Source: Thermosphaera aggregans
GTDB taxonomy: Archaea; Thermoproteota; Thermoprotei_A; Sulfolobales; Desulfurococcaceae
Assembly: GCF_014962245.1 (NCBI RefSeq)
Contig: NZ_CP063144.1
Coordinates: 52,582 to 116,581 of the forward strand
Reading direction: 5' to 3'
DNA: 64,000 nt
Shown: piece after piece, positions 36,231-45,089 of the stretch
How positions within the stretch are numbered: the first letter of the stretch is position 1
Layout: each line of letters opens with the position of its first letter
Program-made: the position numbers and the translations under genes
The notes under the pieces: generated by a model
Database searches by the model: none
Seen by the model: only the letters and a program-made list of their open reading frames with translations
What the model was told of the DNA's origin: nothing

Positions 36231-36731
36231 ATGAACAAGAAGAGGGACAAGGGGCAGTCACACTCCAACAGGCCTGCGAGGGCTGGCCCGCCGAGATGGT
36301 TGAAGCTTGACATGAGCCCGAGCGATGTGGAGTTGCTCGTGGTGGAGCTAGCTAAGAAAGGCTACACGCCCTCTATGATAGGGGTGTTACTGAGAGACCA
36401 GTACGGGATACCTCTCGTGAAACAGGTTACTGGTAGGAAGCTTGCCCAGATACTTGAGAAGCATGGTGTTAAAATAGCTATCCCCGAGGATTTAATGGCT
36501 CTCATGCAGAAGGCTGTGAACCTGAGGAGACATCTCGACGAGCACCCGAAGGATTATCACAGCAAGAAGGGCTTGATAGAGGTTGAATCCAAGATACACA
36601 GGCTGGTGAAATACTATAAGAGAACCGGTGTCCTCCCGCCTGACTGGAAGTATGACCCGGAGAAGGCAAAGCTCCTAATATCTGGTGGAATGTACAGGTT
36701 TGAAACCCAGGAGAGTGTTCAAACGGTTTAA
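36231..36731 (+). CDS. rps15: Ribosomal protein S15 (uS15)
   Basis: Small-subunit protein of 166 residues, a little longer than the usual 150 because of a C-terminal tail. Archaeal features are the N-terminal [15 protein letters not shown] (about 20-34), [17 protein letters not shown] (about 44-60), and the rRNA-binding [15 protein letters not shown] (about 100-114), with [15 protein letters not shown]. Its stop codon lies inside a perfect 13-base inverted repeat. Confidence 0.95.
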   Translation: MNKKRDKGQSHSNRPARAGPPRWLKLDMSPSDVELLVVELAKKGYTPSMIGVLLRDQYGIPLVKQVTGRKLAQILEKHGVKIAIPEDLMALMQKAVNLRRHLDEHPKDYHSKKGLIEVESKIHRLVKYYKRTGVLPPDWKYDPEKAKLLISGGMYRFETQESVQTV

Positions 36732-36752
36732 ACCCTTCCAAACCGTTTGAAC
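36717..36752. terminator. Perfect 13-base inverted repeat over the rps15 stop codon
   Basis: Arms at 36717-36729 and 36740-36752 are exact reverse complements (GTTCAAACGGTTT and AAACCGTTTGAAC) around a ten-base loop. The rps15 TAA at 36729-36731 begins at the arm/loop junction. It may be an RNA hairpin that ends or stabilises the transcript, since a T-rich stretch follows at 36755-36767. An operator role is an alternative. Confidence 0.55.
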
Positions 36753-37067
36753 ATTATTTCTTAACTTACATGTTTAAAAACATTTATTTAAGAAGGGTTG
36801 CCATACAATATTATATATAGAGCTCGCTGTCAGAGATTAAAAACATGACTAAATCATTCTCAAGCATGAAGAGGCTGGGGCTGTGTGAACAGCCTATTTG
36901 AATCTGTACTGCTGCGGAGGGTTTTCGGCTGATGAGTGGTGAAGCAGGGCTTCAAGGGTTTAACACTATAGGTGTTTCAAAGCACGTTGACCTTGGAGAG
37001 CCTCCCAGGTCTGGATTAGGCGTTTCCCGTTTTAAAAAGCAAGATATTTTAACGGGGGGTCCTCGAA
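36753..37067 (+). promoter_or_regulatory. Long leader/promoter region ahead of the glycosyltransferase locus
   Basis: This 315-base stretch has no clear gene. A strong TATA element ATATTATATATAG (36808-36820) predicts a transcript from about 36842. Just after it come an 18-codon frame (ATG at 36845) and a hairpin-capable AGGCTG/CAGCCT. A second TATA-like GTTTTAAAAAGC near 37029-37040 would start transcription about ten bases before the glycosyltransferase. The region may hold a small RNA or a regulated leader. Confidence 0.45.
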
Positions 37068-37078
37068 TTGAGGAGTAA
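36932..37078 (+). CDS. Possible small protein of 48 residues
   Basis: An open frame with ATG at 36932, GGAGG at 36916-36920 and TAA at 37076-37078, overlapping the start of the next gene. The predicted product begins MSGEAGLQGFNTIG and has no recognisable motif. It could equally be chance; only conservation or ribosome profiling would settle it. Confidence 0.2.
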   Translation: MSGEAGLQGFNTIGVSKHVDLGEPPRSGLGVSRFKKQDILTGGPRIEE

Positions 37079-37979
37079 TAGTTGCAGAGACTACACGGTT
37101 GTCATTCCTGTGTTAAACGAGGCTGAAGCACTCCCATTAGTGCTGAAGGAGTTAACCGAGAATGGCGTGCCCAAGGAGAACGTGCTGATCGTTGACGGGC
37201 ACTCGGTGGACGGGACAAGGAAGGTTGCAGAATCTATGGGATTCAAGGTAATACTCCAGGAGGGAACGGGGAAGGCGATGGCCATTAAAACCGCTGTTGA
37301 AACCGTTGAAAGCGATTGCTACGTCTTCATGGACGGCGACTACACCTACCCTGCCAAGCACATTCCTGAGCTGTTGGAAAAGCTTGGGCAAGGCCGTGAC
37401 CTGGTAATAGGTTCAAGGGTTTATGTGGAGAAGGGGGCTCAGGGCTTCCTGTTCAGGCTGGGGAACAAGGCTCTCTCAATGTTCTTTAAAATACTATTCG
37501 GTGTTCAAGTAAGCGACATTTTAAGCGGGATGTACGCTGCGAACAAGAAGGTTCTCGGGGAGGTTAATTTCGAGTTCAAAGGCTTCAGCGTTGAATCGGA
37601 GATAGTTGCCCATGCAGCTTCAACAGGCTTCCGGGTTTGCGAGATACCGATATCATACAGGAAGAGAATCGGGAGGAAGAAGCTCGGGGTTAGGCACGGG
37701 TTTAAAATAGCGCTAGACATGGTTAGGCTCACGTGGAGATATAACCCGGCATTCCTTATATTCGCGGTCGGAGCGTTAATGCTCATCCCGGGGGCATACC
37801 TGGATGCCTACGTCCTCTACAGATGGCTGTTCCACGACGTAGTACACCATGTAAAAGCATTGGCAGGAATAGCTCTGTCAGGTCTTGGACTACTAAGCTT
37901 GATGCTAGCCTTTATCTCACTATACTTGAAAAGATTCGAAATAAGGGTTATGAAAACTATGAGGGGGATTGAGGAGTAG
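37068..37979 (+). CDS. Family 2 glycosyltransferase, dolichyl-phosphate sugar synthase type
   Basis: A 303-residue GT-A enzyme. The N-terminal domain has VVIPVLNEAEAL (about 9-20), VDGHSVDGTRKVAE (about 42-55) and the metal-binding DGDYTYP (about 88-94). The middle matches dolichyl-phosphate mannose/glucose synthases (GSRVYVEKGAQG and KRIGRKKLGVRHG). Two C-terminal membrane spans lie at about 224-245 and 263-285. It probably makes a polyprenyl-phosphate sugar donor for surface glycosylation and is followed by a GT-C-like gene. The TTG start has a G-rich region upstream. Confidence 0.88.
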   Translation: MRSNSCRDYTVVIPVLNEAEALPLVLKELTENGVPKENVLIVDGHSVDGTRKVAESMGFKVILQEGTGKAMAIKTAVETVESDCYVFMDGDYTYPAKHIPELLEKLGQGRDLVIGSRVYVEKGAQGFLFRLGNKALSMFFKILFGVQVSDILSGMYAANKKVLGEVNFEFKGFSVESEIVAHAASTGFRVCEIPISYRKRIGRKKLGVRHGFKIALDMVRLTWRYNPAFLIFAVGALMLIPGAYLDAYVLYRWLFHDVVHHVKALAGIALSGLGLLSLMLAFISLYLKRFEIRVMKTMRGIEE

Positions 37980-38025
37980 CTTGAGGAGAAGAGGAGTTCC
38001 AGGAGAAGATAGGGTTTGATTATAA

Positions 38026-40032
38026 ATGCAGAAGGACTTGTTGAACAAGGTTTTAAACAAGCTCATGAATCCTGGCTCAGGGTTTTACAACGTCGTGTTC
38101 TCGTCACTCTCGCTGGCACTATCTCTCTACGGGATATTCTACCACAACCCTATCTTAACGGGGAGGGTTACCTACGACTATCTTGTTTGGGCTTCAACAG
38201 TGATCTCGCTAATAATCGTCTACAGGGAGCTTAAAAGGCTACGGGGTAAACCGTTCTATTCTTCAATCCTAATCCTCCTAGCCGGGGCTACCATGGTTGT
38301 TCTCGGAAGGGTTGCAAGCATCTACTACAACTACACCTACATGATCGGATACTTCGGCGCGCTAGTGGGTGACGACTACACTATTGAAGGCTATGCTTAC
38401 TCTCTCCTAGTGGCAACCGGCTCACTATTCATCACTTTAACCATTCTCGTCCACCTGTTAACAGGGGATGTATTAGCTGTTAAGTCCGATCCAAGCCTTG
38501 AAGACGTTTATAGAAATCTACTGCTCCTAGCCCGTGGAGCCGGAGGGTTCCTAGACAAGCACCCGTTGATCACTGCATTCATAGTGAGCGTTTTCGCATT
38601 CATCTTCAGGTTTATGCCTGAGCTGAAGTGGTGGCCTTGGCTGATAGGTTGGGACACTCCTGAGTATGTTGCACACTTGCTAGACTTCAAGGAGAGGCTT
38701 AACCCGTTCACCAGCTACTACTGGATGGGTGGTTGGAGGAACACTCCGCCCCTACTACCAATGCTTCTAGCCCCGTTCACCTACCTCGTGGACGCGTGGT
38801 ACGTGTTCAAAGTCTACCCGAGCATAGCGTTCAGCATTCTAGCAGGATTATCTACCCTACTTGCTGTGAAGGTTTACGGGAAGGGTTGGAGGACTTGTTT
38901 GCTAGCAGGCTTCTTAACCACCACGTTCATCTTAAACCTGAGGATATCGTGGGATTACCAGAGACAGTTGCTGGGCTCTGTGTTTATGCTTGCAACGATA
39001 ATAGTGCTGGAGAGGTGGGGTTTCCCGAAAGATTGGAAGTAATCCCTGGCCACCATCCTACTGCTCGCCGGGTGCGGGCTAAGCATGGAGGTAACGGGTT
39101 TCACAGGGCTGGCGTTCTCCCTGGTTCTAGCCTACAGGGCTTGGAGAGCTAGGAGCAGACATGGTTTGGCGAGCGGTTTAGCAGGTCTCCTCGTTAACAC
39201 AGCACTGGAGACATGGTACTGGAGGAGGCCGTACAGCGTGGTCGGGGCTGTTGGAGTCCTGCCGCCGGGGCTTGTCCCAAGCTTTGAGCAGTCACAGGTT
39301 GTTTCATACCTTGTAGCAGGTTACGGGATCATGCTTCCACTAGTTATCACGGCTCTTGCAAAACATAGAAAGCCCTACGTAGCATCAACAATGCTCGCGC
39401 TACTCCTCGCAGGCGTCTCACCCCTAATAGCACCATACTCATCCACTACTACATGGTACAGGTTCCTAATTGGGGCTGCACCATTAGCCAGTACCCTGGC
39501 AGCTATAGGACTTGTTGAAGCGGTGAAGGATGGAAGGGCGATAATGATCTACCTTGTGATAGCTTCTCTCCCAGGGCTTTCCTTCGCATACGGGTATAAC
39601 TGGTCTTACGACTACTACAAGTCTCTTAGAGAGTTCCCGTCAATACTGGCACCATCCCTTGCTGACAATAGATTGATAGAGACTATGTGGTTCTTCCAGA
39701 ACAACAGCTTTATGCTGGACGATGCAGTAGTCGTGGCCCACCCGGACTATGCAAGATACGTACACCTAGCTGTGAGAAACCCTGATCCCTCAAGATTTAT
39801 TTGGGCATGGAACGGTGTGGCGAACGAGACATTGTGCAGGATCCTGAATTATACGGAAGCCCGTAGTGTAATCCTAGTAGTGCATAGAGAAAACTCGTTT
39901 AACACTACATACTATACGTGCCTAGAATACTTGGAACCTATAAGTGAGAAACTGTCCTGGATCTACGTGGGAAAGATAAGCAGGAACATGGTGCAAAACC
40001 AGGCTGTGCGGGAAGCCCCAGGTGAACCGTGA
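38026..40032 (+). pseudogene. GT-C-like polytopic membrane protein interrupted by an in-frame TAA
   Basis: One reading frame of 669 codons is broken only by TAA at 39040-39042. The sequence on both sides is continuous membrane-protein coding (upstream LERWGFPKDWK, downstream SLATILLLAGCGLSMEVTG). The first 338 residues hold several spans and an acidic loop GWDTPEYVAHL (about 207-217). That loop, with YYWMGGWRNTPPLLPML after it, recalls GT-C glycosyltransferases such as archaeal oligosaccharyltransferase-like proteins. The second half adds about five spans and a soluble C-terminus. A restart at ATG 39085 is possible, but a nonsense mutation is the simplest reading. It follows the GT2 gene by 46 bases. 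Confidence 0.75.
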
Positions 40033-40244
40033 GCAAGCACTCGCTCCACGTGTATCGATGAAGTGAAATATTATGTGAAGCAGGCGCAGTTAAGGTTCTT
40101 AGCAACAGTATTGTCAATGTTTAATGCTATCATGGCGGCGTACACTTGTGTGATCATTAACAATATTCTATGAGAGTCTACTACGTGATTGACAAGCGCT
40201 TCCAATCACTCTAAAAATTATTCAGACCTTGCCGAGAAGTATTA

Positions 40245-41110
40245 TCAGGTTGCAGGCGTGGTTTTCTCCATTTTTGTTGTCACATCTATGGGTTTCGCCC
40301 TATAAGGAGCAGAGGTTACTATTACGTCTACCCCGACGAAAGCGTACTCCTCAATGTTTTCCAGCGTTATCCCGCCCCCCACTCCTACGACTACCCTGTT
40401 GCTCATGGACTTTACCTTTTCCACGTACTCGGCCAGTATTCCAGGTGGTGTTTTATCGAATTGTATGTAATATGCTCCGGCCTCTACAGCCTCCAATGCT
40501 TCTTCAGGGCTTTCAACCTCCACCCCGATACTCCTACCTCCGCTTGATGCCAGGGCCTTCTCGACCGTTGCGCGCATCCCGGGCCTCCGAGGAATACCCT
40601 ATGGTTGTCAAATACCAGTATAGAGTCTGAGAGCGACTGCCTATGCACTACTCCGCCACCGGCAATCACAGCCTTAAGGTAGAACGCTCTTGCACCCGGC
40701 GGTGTCTGACGTGTTGTAGCCACTACTACCTGTGGATTCAGCCTCCTTGCTTTCTCAACCATTCTACGAGTGTATGTTGCAACCCCGCTACAATATGCTA
40801 GCAAAGTCTGGGCAGTTCTCCAGGCAAGGTGAAGTGATGTAGCCCTGCCATGCGTCTCTAAAACCAGCTGGTTTGTCGAAGCTTCTTCACCACTCCTGAG
40901 GAAATAATCGACTCTACCGCCAGCGAGCTCGTAGATCCTGGCGGCCTCTTCACTACAGGCAACAACACCATCCTCTCTAAAGAAAACTGACGCCGCGCCT
41001 TCTAAATCGCCTATTCCGAGAACACTAGTGGTTAGATCCAGGTATTGAACATCCTCAAACAGTAACCCCTGCAATAGAGAATCGCCCATGTGTGGAATCA
41101 TTGAAAACAC
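40245..41110 (-). pseudogene. ModD/NadC-like phosphoribosyltransferase, frameshifted
   Basis: A homologue of quinolinate phosphoribosyltransferase and of ModD, split over two frames. The first part (about residues 1-170, from GTG 41110) has DLTTSVLGIGD, CSGVATYTRRMVEKAR, VATTRQTPPGARAF and HRQSLSDSILVFDNH, closer to ModD. The family continues in another frame from about 40577 (MRATVEKAL to VGVGGGITLENIEEYA and VTSAP). A one-base shift within the G/C run near 40578-40590 explains the break. It is divergent from a broken ABC importer, which suggests a shared former function in uptake of an anion or cofactor precursor. Confidence 0.75.
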
Positions 41111-41313
41111 CCTATTCTCCCATAATATCGTTTACAACGTATTAAACCCAGGGACTCGGGGGTTAACTACGCAGGCAGTGTTTTCCACGTGCCCTCGTGC
41201 TTACGGAGCAAGCGTTAACGTGTTTTGATTAACAATCAATTAGCACTAGGTTTAAAGCATTAGCGTCTCATCCCTTTTCCAATTGAAGACGGCCTGGCTA
41301 GCAAGGCGGTTTA

Positions 41314-42252
41314 ATGAGGAGGAAACCCCTGGTCGCAACCATTACTCTCGCATTGGTGCTTCTCAAAGCTTTAGGAGTGTACTACGGCTTCTACTCAGGG
41401 AGTACTAGTACTGCTAAAGCAGTATCCCTGGGGCTCGAGTTCAATGCTCACGCAACACCATTCTACATGGTTTTAGACAATGCCTTACTAGAGATGAAAG
41501 GAGTAAACGTAACCAATATTCTCTTGTTTAAGACCGGTATGGAGCTAGCGGCCGGCGTCGCACGCGGAGACATTGCCGCCGGCCAGGCTTGTCTAGGACC
41601 TATTTTAGTAATGATCGATAAGGGCATACCCATAAGGATTATTGGGAAAATACACGACGGAGGCTTCGCAGTCATTGTGAACCCGGATAGGGTTAGCAGT
41701 GTTAAAGATCTTAACGGGTGAGCGGTCTACACGCCTGGACCAGGGAGTCAGGCATACTTACTAGCTTTAAAGATACAGGATGAATACGGTGTTAAATTCT
41801 CGGAGATTAAGACCCTGCAACCGCAGGAGATATTAACAGGCCTTGTCGGCGGCTACATAGACGTTGCCATACTCCCTGAGCCATACCCGGAGGTTGCGGA
41901 GTCCAAAGGGCTTATGATACTGCTCCTGAGTAGCGAGGTCTGGCCTGACATGCCTGGAAGCTACTTGTTCACCACGGTTGATTACCTGGAGAAGAATCGG
42001 GATGTGTTGAGAATTATAGCAGACCTTGTTGGAGAGATGGTGGATGAGGTTGAGGAAGATCCTTCCAAAGCGGTTGAAACGCTATCCAAGTGGCTTGACA
42101 TCAGCGGGGACGATGCGTTAAGGGCTATTCAACGTATTCAATGGAATACAAGTCTCGATGGAGACCAAATACAGGCGTACATTGACTTCGCATACTCTAA
42201 GAGAGTGATCAAGGAGAGGTATAATGCAACCCTTCTCGTCGAGTCAGTATAA
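41314..42252 (+). pseudogene. ABC transporter substrate-binding protein (NMT1/SsuA-like) with in-frame TGA
   Basis: A 313-codon frame broken by one TGA at 41719-41721. The first part begins with a signal/anchor segment (KPLVATITLALVLLKALGV) and continues with GLEFNAHATPFYMVLDNALLE and IPIRIIGKIHDGG. After the stop the family's ligand-binding sequence goes on as AVYTPGPGSQAYLLALK, then GYIDVAILPEPYPE and the helical C-terminus. In homologues the interrupted spot reads DLxGKxVxxPGPGS. It overlaps the permease frame by 29 bases. The substrate is unknown. Confidence 0.8.
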
Positions 42253-43012
42253 GAGTTTAAAACCTGTGAAAGCCCTAGTATCGTTCACGATTCTCATACT
42301 AGTGTGGGAGCTCGTTGCTAGAGCCCGTGTATACCCGTCGTACATACTACCCTCCTTCAGCGAGGTTGCAGGCTGTTTCCTAGACGGGGACTATATGCGC
42401 ATTGTTCTCGAAAACGCTGTTTTAACAGTGATCAGGGCTGGAGCAGGGTTTGCCGTGGGAGTAGTAGTTGGTATCGCTCTTGGATTACTAGTCGTAGGCT
42501 TGAAGATTGATGAGTATGTTCAGCCAATAGCCTCAATACTATTCACACTGCCCACTGTTGTCTGGGTTCCCCTACTACTCTTATGAGTAGGCCAAGACTC
42601 GCTCGCGCATCCTGCAACCGCTTCATTCATTTGTAGCTTCCCACCAATACTATATGGTGTGTTAAACTCTTCGCGGACAATAAATTCTGAGATTTTAGAG
42701 GCTGCTTTTACACTGGGCGCTAATTCATGGAGCACGCTTGCAAGGATTGTAGCACCTATATCACTCCTAAAGATCACGCCCATTGTTAAAACCGAGGTTG
42801 TAATGGTGTTTAAGACCACGCTTATTGTTGAAATGCTTGTTTTAACAAGCGGTCTAGGACACCTCTTACTCTTATACTCGTTAACCATAGATGTTAAGCA
42901 TTTATTGTCAACGATGATAGCTCTAACCATCCCTATAGTGGTAATTGTCGAATCCATAGACGTGGTTGAGAAGAAAGTTTCATCTAAGTGGATTGGTGAG
43001 AAACGGTGGTAG
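42224..43012 (+). pseudogene. ABC transporter permease (SsuC/TauC-like) with in-frame TGA
   Basis: A binding-protein-dependent transport permease of about 262 codons interrupted by TGA at 42584-42586. The upstream part ends LFTLPTVVWVPLLLL, and related permeases have Trp at the next position, so TGG to TGA is likely. Downstream the frame continues with VGQDSLAHPATASF, the EAA-type loop GANSWSTLARIVAPISL and further membrane spans. It lies between the broken binding protein and the ATPase, overlapping the latter by seven bases. Confidence 0.82.
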
Positions 43013-43629
43013 GTGTCTCGCTGAGAAGTATTGAGAACTACGCCCTGCACGGGGTTACGGTTGACATACCATCTGGTAAGATAACAGCTATTATAGGCCC
43101 TAATGGAGCCGGTAAGACAACAATGCTTAAAGTAATCGCCGGCCTGACACTGTACAAGGGAAGCGTGTTATTCGATGGGAAGCCGGTTGATAATACACCA
43201 CCCTACAGAAGAGGCGTCGCATATATTCCACAGAAGAATGCGTTGTTCCCCCATATGACTGTCTGGGATAACATAGCGTTTCCATTGAAGATAAAGGGCT
43301 TCTGTGAAAACGCGATCAAAGATAGGGTTGAATGGGCCCTTAGAAAACTATCTATTGAACACCTCGCCTCGAAACACCCCTCCCAGTTAAGCGGTGGAGA
43401 GGCTAGGAGAGTTGCCATAGCTAGGTCCCTGGTGGCCGGTGGAAACTCGTTCCTGGCGGACGAGTTGGAGCAAAGCCTTGACGCTGCTATGAGGCTTGAG
43501 ATATACGAAGAAATCAAAAGAGTCAATAGAGAAGAAGGATTATCAATAATTATTGTCACACACGACCTCAACTGGGCAGTGAATACTGTCGACAAAGTCA
43601 TCTATCTCGTCAATGGAAGAGTAGCATAA
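43006..43629 (+). CDS. ABC transporter ATP-binding protein
   Basis: A 207-residue ATPase with Walker A GPNGAGKTT (about 32-40), Q-loop YIPQK (about 73-77), signature LSGGEARRVAIARSL (about 127-141) and the H-switch HDLNWAV (about 185-191). The Walker B region reads FLADELEQSLD. The Asp-Glu pair is kept, but the usual hydrophobic residue before it and the Pro after it are changed. The reading frame is intact, yet its binding protein and permease are both interrupted. The GTG start overlaps the permease by seven bases. Confidence 0.85.
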   Translation: MVGVSLRSIENYALHGVTVDIPSGKITAIIGPNGAGKTTMLKVIAGLTLYKGSVLFDGKPVDNTPPYRRGVAYIPQKNALFPHMTVWDNIAFPLKIKGFCENAIKDRVEWALRKLSIEHLASKHPSQLSGGEARRVAIARSLVAGGNSFLADELEQSLDAAMRLEIYEEIKRVNREEGLSIIIVTHDLNWAVNTVDKVIYLVNGRVA

Positions 43630-43756
43630 GAAGGCCCGCCCGGAAACCTTAACGTAGACATGGTTAGATCAAAACCATTAGCTTGGTTTAAAAACCCTGC
43701 ACACGTCTCCAGCTTTTTAGCTTTCATGTAAATCGTATATTTTAGAGGAGTTTTAA

Positions 43757-44980
43757 GTGAGGATTTTAGCATTAACTCATGGCTTATGGCTTGGCGGAGC
43801 CCAAATCGCTACTTTAGAGCTACTGGAGCTCCTCAAAGATAAGGTTGAGTTGAAGGTTTTAACATGCGACCGGGCTAATGAAGAGTTCACGTCTAGAATA
43901 ACCTCCATGGGGATTCCGGTGCACCGGGCCCACTGCAAGCTTGAAGCAGGCTACCCTGTGATAGGGGTTAACTCTGCCCAAAGCCTTATACAATGGGCTG
44001 ACGTTGCCTGGATTACGGATGTAGAATATCCTACTGCACGACTCGTGAAAAATGTGAAGAACATTCCTGTTATAGCTCATCTTCACTCTTACGCTTTAAT
44101 ATGCCCTCGATGGGACTCCCTCTATGGTCGTGGCGAGGTGTGCCTAAAAAAGTGTTCTCCGTGGAGAATCATCAGGTGTAGGCAAGGCCATAGATCCATG
44201 CTCTTCAAGGTGGGGGCGTTGAGTATTGGTATGGCAGGAATGTTTGCCACTTTGGATATCGCTAAAGGACCGTACAAGTACATGAAATGGGTGAAACTGT
44301 TAAACATGGTTCTAGAAAGCATAGATGGCTATATCCCGGTCTCCAATACGCTCTGGGACATTCACGTAAGGCACGTGCCCGAGCTGGGGGGTAAACCTTA
44401 CGCGGTCGTCTACAACCCAGTTATAGAACCCTTAAAGTACGTGAAGCCGAATCCCAATGAGCCCTATGGGAACTACATATTCTACGCTTCAGGCCCCAAC
44501 CCTGTTAAAGGCCCACACATACTCCTGGATGCATGGTCCACCGTATCCAAGCAGTTTAAAGATTTAAAACTCTACATGGTCGGCTGCAAAGATAGTTGGG
44601 TCGAGAAATACGCTAAACGCCTAAGCTTAAACAACATTGTTTTCGTCGACAAACTCCCCAGCAGAAACTACTACCACACCATGTACAAAGCCAGAGCTGT
44701 CGTCATGCCCTCTATATGGCCCGAGGCATTTGGTAGAATACCCGTTGAGGCTAACAGGCTTGGTGTGCCGGCTGTGGTAACTGATCAAGGAGGCTTAAAG
44801 GAGATCGTTGAGGACGGGGTAACAGGTTACTTATCCAAGCCAAGAAGCGAGGAGCTGGCGAGTAAAATAATGAAGGTCCTGGAAAAAAGTTTCAATAGAG
44901 AGGCAATAATACAAGAATCCTACATAAAGGTTGATCCGGGTAAGCAAGTGGAAAAAATGCTAAACCTGGTTGCAAAATAG
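43757..44980 (+). CDS. Family 4 glycosyltransferase
   Basis: A 407-residue GT-B enzyme. The N-terminal LTHGLWLGGAQIATLELLE (about 5-23) is the acceptor-domain loop. A Cys-rich insertion (CPRW, CLKKC, RCRQGH, about 113-142) is seen in many GT4 proteins. The C-terminal nucleotide-sugar domain has GPNPVKGPHILLDAW (about 248-262) and the E-x7-E motif PEAFGRIPVEANRLGVP (about 323-339). It probably works in surface glycan or glycoprotein synthesis. GAGGAG at 43745-43750 precedes the GTG start. It is intact, unlike its neighbours on both sides. Confidence 0.88.
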   Translation: MRILALTHGLWLGGAQIATLELLELLKDKVELKVLTCDRANEEFTSRITSMGIPVHRAHCKLEAGYPVIGVNSAQSLIQWADVAWITDVEYPTARLVKNVKNIPVIAHLHSYALICPRWDSLYGRGEVCLKKCSPWRIIRCRQGHRSMLFKVGALSIGMAGMFATLDIAKGPYKYMKWVKLLNMVLESIDGYIPVSNTLWDIHVRHVPELGGKPYAVVYNPVIEPLKYVKPNPNEPYGNYIFYASGPNPVKGPHILLDAWSTVSKQFKDLKLYMVGCKDSWVEKYAKRLSLNNIVFVDKLPSRNYYHTMYKARAVVMPSIWPEAFGRIPVEANRLGVPAVVTDQGGLKEIVEDGVTGYLSKPRSEELASKIMKVLEKSFNREAIIQESYIKVDPGKQVEKMLNLVAK

Positions 44981-45059
44981 TGTAAGGAGCTTCTAGCTAC
45001 ATGTTTTCCGCAACATGAACTTACAGTAAAAATATAAGCGAACCTTAATGAAGGTAGAA

Positions 45060-45079
45060 TAGCTTTCCTTGGAAAGCTA
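45060..45079. terminator. Nine-base perfect palindrome between convergent genes
   Basis: TAGCTTTCC-TT-GGAAAGCTA, arms 45060-45068 and 45071-45079. It lies about 80 bases behind the intact GT4 gene and just behind the end of the broken, convergent GT4 gene. This is the position of a bidirectional terminator or transcript-end hairpin. Confidence 0.4.
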
Positions 45080-45089
45080 CCAGGTCTTG

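Noticed and set aside
36925-36990. Box C/D guide RNA
   Set aside because: A CTGATGA resembles box C, but no matching box D or internal C'/D' pair lies within the normal distance.
38026-40032. Two separate membrane-protein genes
   Set aside because: Both parts are in the same frame, with continuous coding through the TAA and no ribosome-binding site ahead of ATG 39085.
41719-42586. The two TGA codons in the ABC importer genes as selenocysteine or programmed readthrough
   Set aside because: Selenocysteine coding is not known in Crenarchaeota, no downstream hairpin of that type was recognised, and neighbouring genes are broken by TAA and frameshifts too. Decay explains all cases together.
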